A DNA stretch of 64,000 bases from Trichomonas vaginalis G3. Its lineage: Eukaryota; Parabasalia; Trichomonadida; Trichomonadidae. Location of the stretch: assembly GCF_026262505.1 (NCBI RefSeq), contig NC_067206.1:28535896-28599895 (forward strand), in the 5' to 3' direction. This document shows, one piece after another, positions 10,245 to 19,765 of this stretch (position 1 is its first letter; every line of letters starts with the position of its first letter). Under the pieces are notes generated by a model. That model did not search any database. It was not told the DNA's origin and saw only the letters and a program-made list of their open reading frames with translations. Both the position numbers and the translations under genes were made by a program.

Positions 10245-13200
10245 TTAAAAATAAATCTGTGATAAATATTTTTCCATGTTAAAAATGGATTTCTCGGAAG
10301 CAAGATGTGTTCGAACGTTTTCGTATTCTTTCCACTTTTGCGGTGGATGAAACTCAACAGAATCAATCTGGCCGAAATTATTCTTGTATCGGTGAACACA
10401 GTAGTATTTCAATGCACGATCGTATTCCTTAAGTTTAGACTTAAGTTTGAGTTTGAAAAATAAATGAAAAATGAGAAATTTCAAAATGTAGAAAAAGAAA
10501 ACAAATGATGATAAAAATGTGAGGAGAGAAAGGATGAAAACAATAGATGTTTGGATTCGATGTACTGTAGAATCACTAAGATGAACTGAAACTGGTAAAA
10601 TAAACTTACTCTCATTACCAAAAAATCTGAAAAATGTATGTGAACTAGAAAACGGTTCAAATGAATACATTAAAAATGAAAAACATGTCTTAGTAGAAGA
10701 ATGCGGTTTCAATGTGGATGAAAATGAACTGTACGAAATGCCGTGGATACGTTCAAATCGGATGTTACGGATATCAACAATTTGATTCATGTCATTTCGG
10801 ATGAAAATACATTTCTTCCATCCAAAAAGAGATTCGTTATCTCCATCTTCAAATGATAATTCTTCAATATTAAAACCATTTGAATCTGTAAATGAAAGAT
10901 ATGGACGACGACAAAGACTGTAGATGTCGATACGGCCTGAATGTGTACTGTTAGTAACAACATTGATACTAATAGAAAATGAGCCTTCGCAATGACATGT
11001 AATGTTGAAATCAAATGTAGAATTTCCGTGACTACAAACAAAAATGTCTTGAAAAAAACTTAAAAAATAACTTGAATTATATTCTTCTTTGTTAGATAAT
11101 GTGTAATGAATGGGTAAATCAAAGAAATTCTTCAATGAAACTGAATGTGATGTCGAAATCCGTGGATGCGTATTCAACAGTTCGACACTCACTGTTGGAA
11201 AAACAACAACATTGATTTTGAATGAAAATGTTTTCGAAATAAAAAACAACTGAAAGAACAAAATGACTGTTGTCACGGAAAGTGCCTGACCATGATCGAC
11301 GAAGACTGTCGAAATCAGTCATGTTGCTGATCATGGAGTAGAATTCTGGGAAGAATGATTTGTCTAAACAAAAATCAATATCACAAACAGAAATTTTTGT
11401 TTTCGATTTTATTGAAATTGGAAAACTTGTATTAATAAAATGATTAGATGAAATATTGGAAAGTGAAAAGGCATAATTAGTGTTTTGTATGATTTGTATG
11501 AAACCTGAATAAGAATTACCTAAAATAAGTTGGTCATCAAATGTACTAGAAATAATGAAATCGCCTAAAACACCTGTGAAATTAACAAATAAATAATAAA
11601 CATCAAAATTTGTAATCAACGAAATAGAATTTTGATGTTGATTTTCATCTTCAATATCGAACGAAATATTTATAGGAACAACAGCTGTTTCATGTGGATT
11701 GATACATATAGGTGTATCGCATTCAACAGATAAAAATCGATCACAAACAACATGTTCAAGAGTAATTAAAAAGTTGTTTTCATTTCGAATTGAAAAATTA
11801 GTAGAAACAGTGCAATTCATTGGAACTTTCTCGAAACAAAGAAGATTGTTGAAGATTGTGCATTTTCCTTGATAGAAATTGATGCTCTTCTTAACTTTAA
11901 TACCGTCGAAATGAACAAAAAACGAAACATCTAATTGTGATCTAGGAATTTCTCGTTCTAAAACCAACAAAAATGAAATATTCTCATCAAATGAAACAAA
12001 TGATGGCGTAAACTCAGAAACACTGAATAAATGACCAACAACTGAAATCCCTGATACAAAAATTCTCTCTTTGTTAACATTACGAACAGAAACACGTTTA
12101 ACAAAAATATCATCTATTTCATCAATTTCTTCATATGAAATATCAATTTGTTTCGAATGATATTTGTAATGGATTGGAATTATCAATGTTTTACTGAATT
12201 TCTGATTAATTGTAAGTGTAAGTGAAACAAATGTACTGAAATCATATTGAACATGTTTAGTATTTCTGATATTGATTGCATCTACTGTGTTTCCACTTTC
12301 AACACGTGAATTTATTTGTGTAATTTCAAAATAATTTGAAAGGTTGTTGATATGGAACTGTGTGATAGATGCTGTATCTCGGTACCCATTGTATATCTGA
12401 ATAATCTTGTTTTCTTGTGAATTATTATTATCATTTTCGAAATGAATAGAATCATTAACAGATGCAACTGCATTCTCAAGGATATGGATATATAATGGAA
12501 TTGTGTAGTGAAATCCTTTGATAAAATAGTTTAAAAACGTTTGATAATCTCCTTTGTCGAGATTTGAAAAACAAAGCTGTATTCTGTATTGAGAGATGCG
12601 CGTTAATTCAATATTGAACAATGCATTGTCGAAAACTATTGATTGGTTAGGAGTCCCTTCGATATCAAATTTTATGAATAAATTTGTACGTGAAATTCGA
12701 AAAAAATGATCTTGTTGGACTTCCCTTATATGAGAAGTATATGATCTGTATGTAACTGGTATCTTTATTAATTGGTCAGGTGTTTTTAGAAATATTGAAC
12801 AGGAAAAGTGGCCAATTTTTGATGGTATCAAATAAGAAATTAGTGTCGATGATGACGTATGAATTTTATCGAACTGTGTAATTTTTTCGAAATAAATATC
12901 TTTGGAATCTGAAAAAACTTCTAGTTTGTGTGGATTTAAATTGAATATTGATATATTTATCGGCGTTAACTGCCATTGATGTATGTTTAGTCCGTTGACA
13001 AATGGCGGATTTACGAATTTCACATTTTCTTCTTGATCTATTGGGTCAAATTGTATTGAATTTCTGTAATTTTCTGAAAGGTAGAATGCTGTGGAGTAAT
13101 CAAGAGACTCAAGAATGTCGTAGGAACAATTAAATTTTGTTTCAGCTAATAAAGGTAAAAATCGAACCTGAAAACCAGTTTTATTGAAATACCGTGTTGT

Positions 13201-13320
13201 TCCTGGAAACTTCAGTCTCTGCTGCCTCGCGTTTATTATGTGAGGCAGCAGGAAAAAAATCATAAATTTAATAAAATTAGTCACTTTTCTATCATAATGA
13301 TAAGAAATATCAATAATCAT
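10245..13320 (-). pseudogene. TMEM131-like membrane protein with one frameshift
   Basis: The upstream frame (about 730 residues) starts at an ATG at 13318-13320, or at 13261-13263, which gives a signal peptide (MIFFLLPHIINA). An extracytoplasmic part of repeated beta domains follows, starting SIQFDPIDQEENVKFVNPP. This resembles the 'FDPP...V.N' domains of TMEM131, a collagen-secretion and trafficking factor. Near 11,270-11,285 the reading moves to a second frame that supplies the membrane helix (SIVFILSLLTFLSSFVFFFYIL) and a basic cytoplasmic tail ending at 10,245. That second frame has no ATG of its own. The break is therefore either a recent frameshift mutation or a sequence error. The TMEM131 match is from domain pattern only. 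Confidence 0.45.
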
Positions 13321-13847
13321 CAATCATGAATATGGAAAATGACTTAAAGACAATTTTTCTAAAAAAAAAATTTGATTAAAAAATTTAGATTTTATTCATA
13401 TCTTGGTAAGGCTAAAGTGGTGCAAACTTGGATGCATATGCATGGGTATGCAAAATATTCCAAAAACATTGTACCTTTTGGTAAATTGAATTTGAAATCT
13501 TCAGTAAATATATCGATATATAACGTGAGTGAATCTCCAATGAGAGTTGAAGACCAGAATTTACTGGAAAGGGAAGTCTAAATGTTCCCAAACTGAGGGT
13601 GGAGCTTAGTCATGTTTGAGAAATTAAGATTGACTTTTGAATAAAATTGTATTGTATACAATGCTTCCATATTAATAGAATTGCTGTGATTGATGTATTT
13701 TAATTATTTTTCAAAAAGTGATAAATTTTATGGAAAGTATTTTTATAAAATATAATATAAAACATAATACAAAACATATTGTTATAAGATTCAAATTGAA
13801 TAGATTCTCAAAATAATTGAGAACTTATTCAGAAAAGATTAGACAAC
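13321..13847. other. intergenic, no gene accepted
   Basis: A 69-codon frame at 13,372-13,581 has no ATG start and no recognisable sequence. Otherwise this is AT-rich spacer. Confidence 0.35.
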
Positions 13848-15155
13848 TTAGTGAACATAATCAATAAATGAAATATTTGGTATTGGTGCTGGGAAACGCC
13901 CTGTGAGAGATGCAGTAACACCAACTTTGATAGCTTCAATTGAAAGAGGAATGTCAACATCGAAACTTTCAGTGTGATGAGAATAAATATGAATGAAATA
14001 AACAACTTTGACGTGAACTGAGAGAATTGAATAAACAACTGCAAAGTCAAACATCTCTGTGCTTGCAATAATAACGACTGAGTTTGGATGCATGAAAATC
14101 GTTTTAACTGCATTACTTCCTGTTGGTAGGAATACACACTTGATTGAAGGATAAAGCTTTGCATATGATTCTATTGATCCGAGCTTATCTTCAATCACTT
14201 CGAATTCGACTTCTTTTATATTTTGTTTAACAGCATTTACAAGATCCTCAGTATTACTTATATGCCTTCTAATATTCAGAGGTCTATTCATTATAACGTA
14301 CTTCGTTGGTTTTATTTCTAAGGTTTGAAAATAAATCTTCAAAAGATCAACAAGCTTTTGCATAGGAACACCAAAATGTGTTAGATGAGGACGTCCTTCT
14401 ACAGCAACGTCAAGAAGTTTCGCATGAACCCATTCAGAAGTATTAAGATAGATATATCAACGAACACCAACTGCTTTAAGAACATCGTCACCGTATTTTC
14501 GTGCTTCTTCTGTTAATATGACAACACATTCCTCCAAGAAGTCTTTTGGCACTAGCATCAAAGGTGATAAATAATCATGAATAAAATGACCGAAATTATA
14601 CATCCAAAAATGTCCAAATACGCATGCCTTTTCACATTCAAATACAACAGGTCCATTTTGATATATGCGAATATCAGTCATTGAAGTATCAAATGGAGGT
14701 CTAATTATATGACCGTTTATAACAAACTCTCCATATTCGTTCGCGTAGGCATCTTTGTATATTGCAATTTTCCCTTTGAAATTGTTAATAAAGATTTTAG
14801 TTTGATTTGTTGCGTATTTCGGAACATATCTAAGGTTTTGGTAGTATTTTCTGTATCGAAGCTCTTTGGCATTTTTCAAAAAGCCGAAGAAATTTCCATC
14901 TGGAGGATCTTCATATGTTAAATGAAGTGGAATTATTCGATCTAAATATTCAGGATATAATCCATTTTTAACACCATTAACTTTGACATAATTGTTGTGA
15001 TCAGAAGCTGCTTTTAAATCTTTTTGAACACAATATGTTAAAATTTCTTTCTTTTCTATAGTGAAATTAATACGTTGGGTACATCCTTGTAAAACCCTAT
15101 AACAAGAAAATAAAATTAAATATGGAATCATGAAAGTTTGGATTTGGAAGTGCAT
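13848..15155 (-). pseudogene. GT61-family glycosyltransferase with one in-frame TGA
   Basis: The start is the ATG at 15153-15155. It gives a type II signal anchor (FMIPYLILFSCYRVL) as expected for a Golgi/ER glycosyltransferase. The catalytic region shows WMYNFGHFIHDYLSPL, the 'NxGHFxHDxL' signature of the GT61 (DUF563) family, whose members transfer xylose, arabinose or GlcNAc. One in-frame TGA at 14457-14459 separates this part from the rest, which continues in the same frame (NTSEWVHAKLLDVAVEGRPHL onward) to TAA at 13848-13850. Total length is about 435 codons, normal for the family. Both halves look well preserved, so the stop is recent, a sequence error, or read through. Substrate is unknown. 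Confidence 0.6.
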
Positions 15156-15179
15156 GAAAAAAAATTCAAAGTATGTCAA

Positions 15180-15667
15180 ACCGAAATTGTTTCTAAATTC
15201 ATGAATTTGCTTCCATATGAATTGATGCGCATTTGATAATTTGTGATGACAGTGCGATCATTTAGAATATTGAATGGTGATTCAATTTTTGAGATAAAAA
15301 ATGTGGATGAATTGTTTTTTGTTTTGTTTATAGTGATCTTATTCGAAATTTTCACTTTGGTTCACATTTTAAATCCGAACATTAGCTAACCACTAAATTT
15401 TCTAGTAAAACTCCTCTTCATTATGCATCAGCCACCTCATTTTCTTTTTCAGCATTTTCAGGCTGCATCTTATTTAGATAAAGCAGATTGAAATTGAAGT
15501 AGGTAATTTCTAAATATAAAATTCAAAAATATTATAAATGATTTGAGAATTCAATATCAAATACGTTTTTGACAAGAAATATCTGTGAAATAAGCATAAA
15601 TTTTAAGTAGCAAACTCTTTTATTAATAATTACAAACAAACAAATATTAAAATCAAAAATATAGATA
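15180..15667. other. intergenic, nothing firm
   Basis: AT-rich spacer. A few codons near 15,408-15,440 read KTPLHYAS, possibly an ankyrin relic, but the stretch is too short to annotate. Confidence 0.35.
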
Positions 15668-16630
15668 TTAAATTCGTTTCTTTCCAAGCAAAGAGAAAGA
15701 AAAGCCTTCATTACGAGAGTTATAAACAGAATTTTTCTTATTGTTGTATGTAGCGTGAAGTAATTCAGAAGATCCGACTGATGCTCGCATTTTTCCATTT
15801 CTAAGGACATTTCCTGCTGCTGCACGAAGCTGGGCTTTATCTTTTGGACCTTTAGTCACAGGAGCTGTTTGGTAGTGGTATTTTCCAAGCTGTTTAAACT
15901 TCATTTCTTCAAGTTGCCATTTGAAGTAACAATCTCTGCAAAAACGGACTGTCTTTCGTAATGATTCTGGAGAGAACTCTCTGAAGAAGTTTTTGGCAAA
16001 GTTGAAAAGTAAATCAACGTTGCAATCGTAAAATAATTGGAAAATGAAGTATCTGAGAGTAACTCCAAGTGTTACTGTTATCTCTGAATGTTTGTCACAG
16101 CGTGGAATTGACCAGCAATGATCTGTTGAGTAGTTACACGAATATAAAATTGTAAGTAGTTGCGCAAACATATCAGATCCATCGGGTACATTTGCAAGAA
16201 GATCTGAAAGCGGAGATTTCTGTAATTTGCAAGATAACACATCTGTTATGAAAATTTGTATTTCATCGCCGATATCTTTAAGTCCGAATGCAATTTCGAG
16301 ATGAGAAACATCAGTACCGTAAAGCAATGATACTAGACGTTTGATGTGGTTAAAAACGTGTAAAGAATCTTCTAAAACAAGCTCATCAATGTCATCAGGT
16401 ATAGATTCGTCTGAAATCTCGTATAATTCTTCGTAATCATCTGTATCTTCGTTAAATGTGGGTGTGAGTTGTGTTAAAGGATCTATTATGCCAATTCCTT
16501 CGTGAACTTGAACTGTCATTGCGGAATTATGGAACAATGGGAATACTTTAAGACCTGATCCATATCTAACACTGCATTGTTCTAATGATGAAGCTAACAT
16601 CACGGCGAATAAACCGTGTTCTTCATCCAT
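15668..16630 (-). CDS. unassigned 320-aa protein
   Basis: An intact frame from the ATG at 16628-16630. The N-terminal half is acidic, with an Asp/Glu-rich loop at about 55-90 (EDTDDYEELYEISDESIPDD). The middle is helical and Cys-containing (LLTILYSCNYSTDHCWSIPRCDKH). The C-terminal 60 residues are basic and probably disordered (KGPKDKAQLRAAAGNVLRN). I recognise no family. There is no signal peptide or membrane segment, so it is probably cytoplasmic or nuclear. AAAAAGTGACAATA lies about 45 nt upstream of the start. A similar AAAAGTGAC word occurs upstream of other host genes here and may be a promoter element. Confidence 0.6.
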   Translation of the reverse strand: MDEEHGLFAVMLASSLEQCSVRYGSGLKVFPLFHNSAMTVQVHEGIGIIDPLTQLTPTFNEDTDDYEELYEISDESIPDDIDELVLEDSLHVFNHIKRLVSLLYGTDVSHLEIAFGLKDIGDEIQIFITDVLSCKLQKSPLSDLLANVPDGSDMFAQLLTILYSCNYSTDHCWSIPRCDKHSEITVTLGVTLRYFIFQLFYDCNVDLLFNFAKNFFREFSPESLRKTVRFCRDCYFKWQLEEMKFKQLGKYHYQTAPVTKGPKDKAQLRAAAGNVLRNGKMRASVGSSELLHATYNNKKNSVYNSRNEGFSFSLLGKKRI

Positions 16631-16943
16631 AATTTTTTTCTGATAATTTTTTTCTATCTATTTTTTTTCTCGTTATTGTCACTTTTTATCCCTTACACGA
16701 AAAATCCTATTTCTTCGACTTTTCTAATAAATCAATCACTACACCTCATCTCGAAAGAGGGGTTCCAATGAGAAACAGTATATTAATGCACTTCTTTGTA
16801 AAAGAATAAGCAATTCTGATTTATCATCAATGTGAAGTTTATTGTTTGTGAACAATTCTTTGTGTATTTTAATACCTCTCCTTTCAAAATCCAACTTTAG
16901 TATCTTAATTACAAAAAAATTAAAAGAATAACATTATTTTAGG

Positions 16944-16950
16944 AAAAAAC
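16944..16950 (-). terminator. RNA polymerase III T-run
   Basis: GTTTTTT on the minus strand directly after the tRNA-Lys 3' end. Confidence 0.75.
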
Positions 16951-17023
16951 GCTATCCTGGGGACTCGAACCCCAAACCCTTGGATTAAAAGTCCAAAGCT
17001 CTATCCAGTTGAGCTAGGAAAGC
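16951..17023 (-). tRNA. tRNA-Lys (anticodon UUU)
   Basis: A 73-nt cloverleaf on the minus strand. The D arm reads TAGCTCAACTGGATAGAGC. The anticodon arm is TTGGA-CTTTTAA-TCCAA with anticodon TTT. The T arm is GGGG-TTCGAGT-CCCC. The acceptor stem pairs GCTTTCC with GGATAGC, with one T-T mismatch at position 4. There is no intron. A run of six T follows within 1-2 nt of the 3' end, a proper RNA polymerase III terminator. Confidence 0.93.
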
Positions 17024-17082
17024 TTCACATTTTTTAGGGGTTTCAAGTATACATAATAATAAAAATGCACTTTTCCTTCATC

Positions 17083-17103
17083 TATCGGCGCGTCGCGCCG
17101 ATA
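17083..17103. repeat. GC-rich perfect palindrome
   Basis: TATCGGCGCG-T-CGCGCCGATA, a 10-bp arm palindrome in a very AT-rich spacer, 60 bp upstream of the tRNA gene. It could form a stable cruciform or RNA hairpin. Role unknown. Confidence 0.7.
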
Positions 17104-17695
17104 TATGATATATATAAGGTAGTCACAAAATCTAAGTAGAAGGGCTTTGAAATATTGAGGGGATTTGAAATTTTGGCTCTCAAAATTTACCCTTCCTCAC
17201 TACTCGAATTCCGAGCCTCTCAATGAGTTTCCTCTCAATTTTGAATGGTTTATATTGACTTTTGAATACCTTTATTGAGAACAAAAAAATAAATATATCA
17301 ATAATCGTATAATATTGGCATTTTTCATAAAATGAAGGCCTAAAAAAGGGGGCCATTCAAAAAATGAATTGTTTTGGGGAGTAGTAGATCTAGTATCTCT
17401 ATAACAAATCATAAAGATTGGCCATAAAAATTAGGCCTAATCTCTTTTTGGTAAAATTTTGGAAATTGATCTCTCTTCATATTGAGTGGGGGACAAACTC
17501 GCCCATTGTCACTTTTTCATTAACCTTAAACTTGTAATTTTCATTATTTTTAATTAACCTTATTTCTTTCCTAATTCCTGATTTATTTTATTCACTTACT
17601 ATTAAAAGTCACATTTTAATAAAATATAATAATTTATTTATAGCATTTTTTACTATACTGTAATAAAAAATTAATTATAATAAATTAAATGTTTA
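17104..17695. other. intergenic, no gene seen
   Basis: AT-rich spacer with long A/T runs. It contains TTGTCACTTTTTCATTAACC at about 17,506-17,525, the same TCACTTTT word seen near other host genes. Confidence 0.35.
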
Positions 17696-18064
17696 TTAAA
17701 TCAAATGTTTTCTTTGCAATAATATTTTTAATGTTGAGTAAACAATGTTGGGATCAAGTGTATCATTTTTCAGACCTTTCTGAACAGCTTCAAGCATACT
17801 GATGCATTCGACTTTTTTAAATTGTGTCATTTCTTCGAAATCTCTTGTGACTTTTTTGATAACTTTAACACTTCTCTCTGAATCCAGACCTTTAATTTGC
17901 AACTTAATCAGGAATGAAGGAACAACACTGGAATATAACTCGATGACAAGTTCATCGAGTCGAAGATTTGGTTGTACACCACTTGTATGTGCCGGATACC
18001 ATTGTGTCAAATTTTTTCTGAAATTAACTTTAAAAGTACTAAGTAAGATCATGAGATATAGCAA
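17696..18064 (-). CDS. unassigned protein, C-terminal part of a gene
   Basis: About 120 residues, helical and charged (RSVKVIKKVTRDFEEMTQFKKVECISMLEAV), ending LLQRKHLI with TAA at 17696. No family is recognised. The 5' end runs into the 121-bp tandem repeats, each of which repeats the segment encoding NFRKNLTQWYPAHTSGVQP, so the true start is unclear. The gene appears cut off by the repeat array and the Polinton to its right. There is no continuation on the far side of the element in this window. Confidence 0.4.
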   Translation of the reverse strand: MLYLMILLSTFKVNFRKNLTQWYPAHTSGVQPNLRLDELVIELYSSVVPSFLIKLQIKGLDSERSVKVIKKVTRDFEEMTQFKKVECISMLEAVQKGLKNDTLDPNIVYSTLKILLQRKHLI

Positions 18065-18333
18065 TATATGTTTAAACTAACTTATATTTTGGTTGTACAC
18101 CACTTGTATGTGCCGGATACCATTGTGTCAAATTTTTTCTGAAATTAACTTTAAAAGTACTAAGTAAGATCATGAGATATAGCAATATATGTTTAAACTA
18201 ACTTATATTTTGGTTGTACACCACTTGTATGTGCCGGATACCATTGTGTCAAATTTTTTCTGAAATTAACTTTAAAAGTACTAAGTAAGATCATGAGATA
18301 TAGCAATATATGTTTAAACTAACTTATATTTTG
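17971..18333. repeat. three tandem 121-bp repeats
   Basis: The unit starting GTTGTACACCACTTGTATGT begins at 17971, 18092 and 18213, an exact period of 121 bp, with essentially identical copies. The leftmost copy lies in the adjacent coding frame. Because 121 is not a multiple of three, the reading frame changes at each copy. The array ends a few bases before the Polinton's left terminus. Confidence 0.9.
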
Positions 18334-18336
18334 GTT
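18331..18336. repeat. Polinton target-site duplication, left
   Basis: TTGGTT directly before the terminal AGTTAGTATAC. The right flank has ATGGTT at 42826-42831. Polintons duplicate 6 bp, so this is probably the duplication with one difference. Confidence 0.55.
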
Positions 18337-18518
18337 AGTTAGTATACAAGTCTCGTGTACGGAGGCACTGCGTTCCTCCATACGCAATACTTGTGAATTT
18401 GACACTTTACAAAACCGTTAACGTATATTTTACAACACAAACACAAACACCAACTTAACCTTAAATATTTATAAAGCCGCCAACCACTTCACCTCACTAC
18501 TGTAAAAAATAAACGTTC

Positions 18519-18845
18519 TCACTTACAAAAGTATTGCAACTCTTCCCATTGCTGTGCTTCACACAATAGTTCATATTCTTCAGTATCGCTGCTGTCGCTC
18601 CAATCGTCAGAGTCAAAGTCACTGTCAAAATAAATGTTAGTAAGTTTTGACAAAGCTAATGAAACACGCTTACCGTTTGTATCGTATGCTTGTATAAACT
18701 TTCCATTCTTCATTCCTTCATAAACGCTCAAACTAACTTTACCCTTTCTCCCTCGTATCTGATAGAATGTATTTTCACGAGGAACGAAGAACAAATTCTT
18801 GAACTCATGACCGTTGTAGTTTGTTATCTCAATAGTTTTCGTCAT
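18519..18845 (-). CDS. TIR-encoded small acidic protein, left copy
   Basis: A 108-residue product lying wholly inside the terminal repeat, so the element carries it twice, facing inwards from neither end but outwards towards the tip. The N-terminal 70 residues form a compact beta-rich unit (YNGHEFKNLFFVPRENTFYQ...KVSLSVYEGMKNGKFIQAY). The 30-residue tail is very acidic (DSDFDSDDWSDSSDTEEYE). I do not recognise a family. A basic/aromatic small domain with an acidic tail could bind nucleic acid or protein. The word TTTTTATTTGGATGTAA precedes the ATG, resembling the element's promoter box. Confidence 0.6.
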   Translation of the reverse strand: MTKTIEITNYNGHEFKNLFFVPRENTFYQIRGRKGKVSLSVYEGMKNGKFIQAYDTNGKRVSLALSKLTNIYFDSDFDSDDWSDSSDTEEYELLCEAQQWEELQYFCK

Positions 18846-18934
18846 TTACATCCAAATAAAAATTTTCAGTAAAAATAAAAAATAAACTTAAAATTAATGA
18901 TATCACCACCCTCACACGTATGAAAACATAGCAC

Positions 18935-18995
18935 AAAAATAAATTTAGGTGAAGTGGTGAGATTTCACCTGTTTTCTCACCTGTTTTTTCACCCA
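18935..18995. promoter_or_regulatory. AGGTGA/TCACCT cluster 1 (left TIR)
   Basis: TTTAGGTGAAGTGGTGAG then TTTCACCTG and further TCACCT copies after T-runs. One of seven related clusters in this element. It lies between the ends of two genes in the TIR. Confidence 0.6.
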
Positions 18996-19010
18996 CTTGA
19001 ATTCATTGCT

Positions 19011-19256
19011 TTATAACTCTCTTCCTTTCTCCAACTCTTCTAACTTCTTCTTAAGTTCAGCAATGTTGTCCTCATGAAGTTTAATCTTCCTTAATATACC
19101 TTCTCTATCTAATGGTTGCTTTATCTTTCTAAACTGAACTCTACCATCCTTCATAGTATGAACGTAAAAACCTTCTGGAACCGCTCCTGATTTAATGTAT
19201 TCTACCAAAAACTTTTGTTTCATTGCTTCAGTGACTTTAGTCGTCATTTCAATCAA
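19011..19256 (-). CDS. small Polinton protein with DGRVQFRK motif
   Basis: An 81-residue product. The middle reads GFYVHTMKDGRVQFRKIKQPL, a short beta-hairpin motif. The C-terminal 35 residues are a strong coiled coil (LHEDNIAELKKKLEELEKG). The 144-residue protein at 21,365-21,799 has a similar DGKIYVRKRKVPL motif, and the older Polinton relic has a close copy near 43,840-44,110. The motif therefore defines a small family peculiar to these elements. Function unknown. TTTTTATTTGATTGAA stands directly before the ATG. Confidence 0.6.
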   Translation of the reverse strand: MIEMTTKVTEAMKQKFLVEYIKSGAVPEGFYVHTMKDGRVQFRKIKQPLDREGILRKIKLHEDNIAELKKKLEELEKGREL

Positions 19257-19295
19257 ATAAAAATTTTAATATTAAATAAAAATAACGTTATTTTT

Positions 19296-19735
19296 TCAGT
19301 AAGGAAACGCAGGAGTTTTACGATTTATTTGAGGAGTAGGTTCTGGTTTAAATGTTGGAGTCGGTTTAGGAGTTGACTTTTGAACAGGAGTTTGTACTTT
19401 CATAGGTTCAGGAGTCATTGAAGGTGTTGTTTGTGATGGTGTCGGAGTTTGTTTAACTTCAGCTACTTCAGTATTATTTACAACATTTGCTTTATTTCTT
19501 TTCAACATCATAACTGCTCCTGCTGTAGCTAGCAAACCTAGTGGGAGACCATATTTATATAAGGACTTGACCAAATGCTATTTTTGACAGGAGCTGGTGG
19601 AACACCTAACCTTGGTGAGACTGCTCTTTGCCATTGTGCAGCTCGTAAGAAATATTCAATAGGTGCTCCATAATCGTTTGGTAAAGTTTGTTTCATAGAT
19701 GGTGAAGGTTCACGAGAGCTTGATGAAGAACTCAT
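19296..19735 (-). CDS. small Ser-rich and Pro/Thr-rich membrane-type proteins
   Basis: This region encodes a Ser-rich segment (SSSSSREPSPSMKQ) and a segment with one hydrophobic helix (YGLPLGLLATAGAVMML) followed by a positively charged stop-transfer and a Pro/Thr-rich tail (PTPSQTTPSMTPEP). A single-pass membrane or membrane-associated virion protein with a stalk-like tail is plausible. Similar Pro/Thr repeats occur in the older Polinton relic at about 46,440-46,940. No family is recognised. Confidence 0.45.
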
Positions 19736-19765
19736 TTATAAGCTTTAAAAATAAACGTTCATCCT

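Larger units (their letters stand above)
18337..19027 (+). repeat. left terminal inverted repeat of the Polinton
   Basis: Matches the reverse complement of 42,146-42,825 over about 690 bp, from AGTTAGTATACAAGTCT to CTTTATAACTCTCTTCC. It contains a full small gene, one AGGTGA/TCACCT cluster, and near the tip an imperfect hairpin (GTACGGAGG...CCTCCATAC). Confidence 0.9.

Noticed and set aside
13372-13581. 69-residue frame
   Set aside because: It has no ATG start, no recognisable sequence and AT-driven composition.
15408-15440. Ankyrin-like KTPLHYAS relic
   Set aside because: Eight codons are too few to separate from chance.
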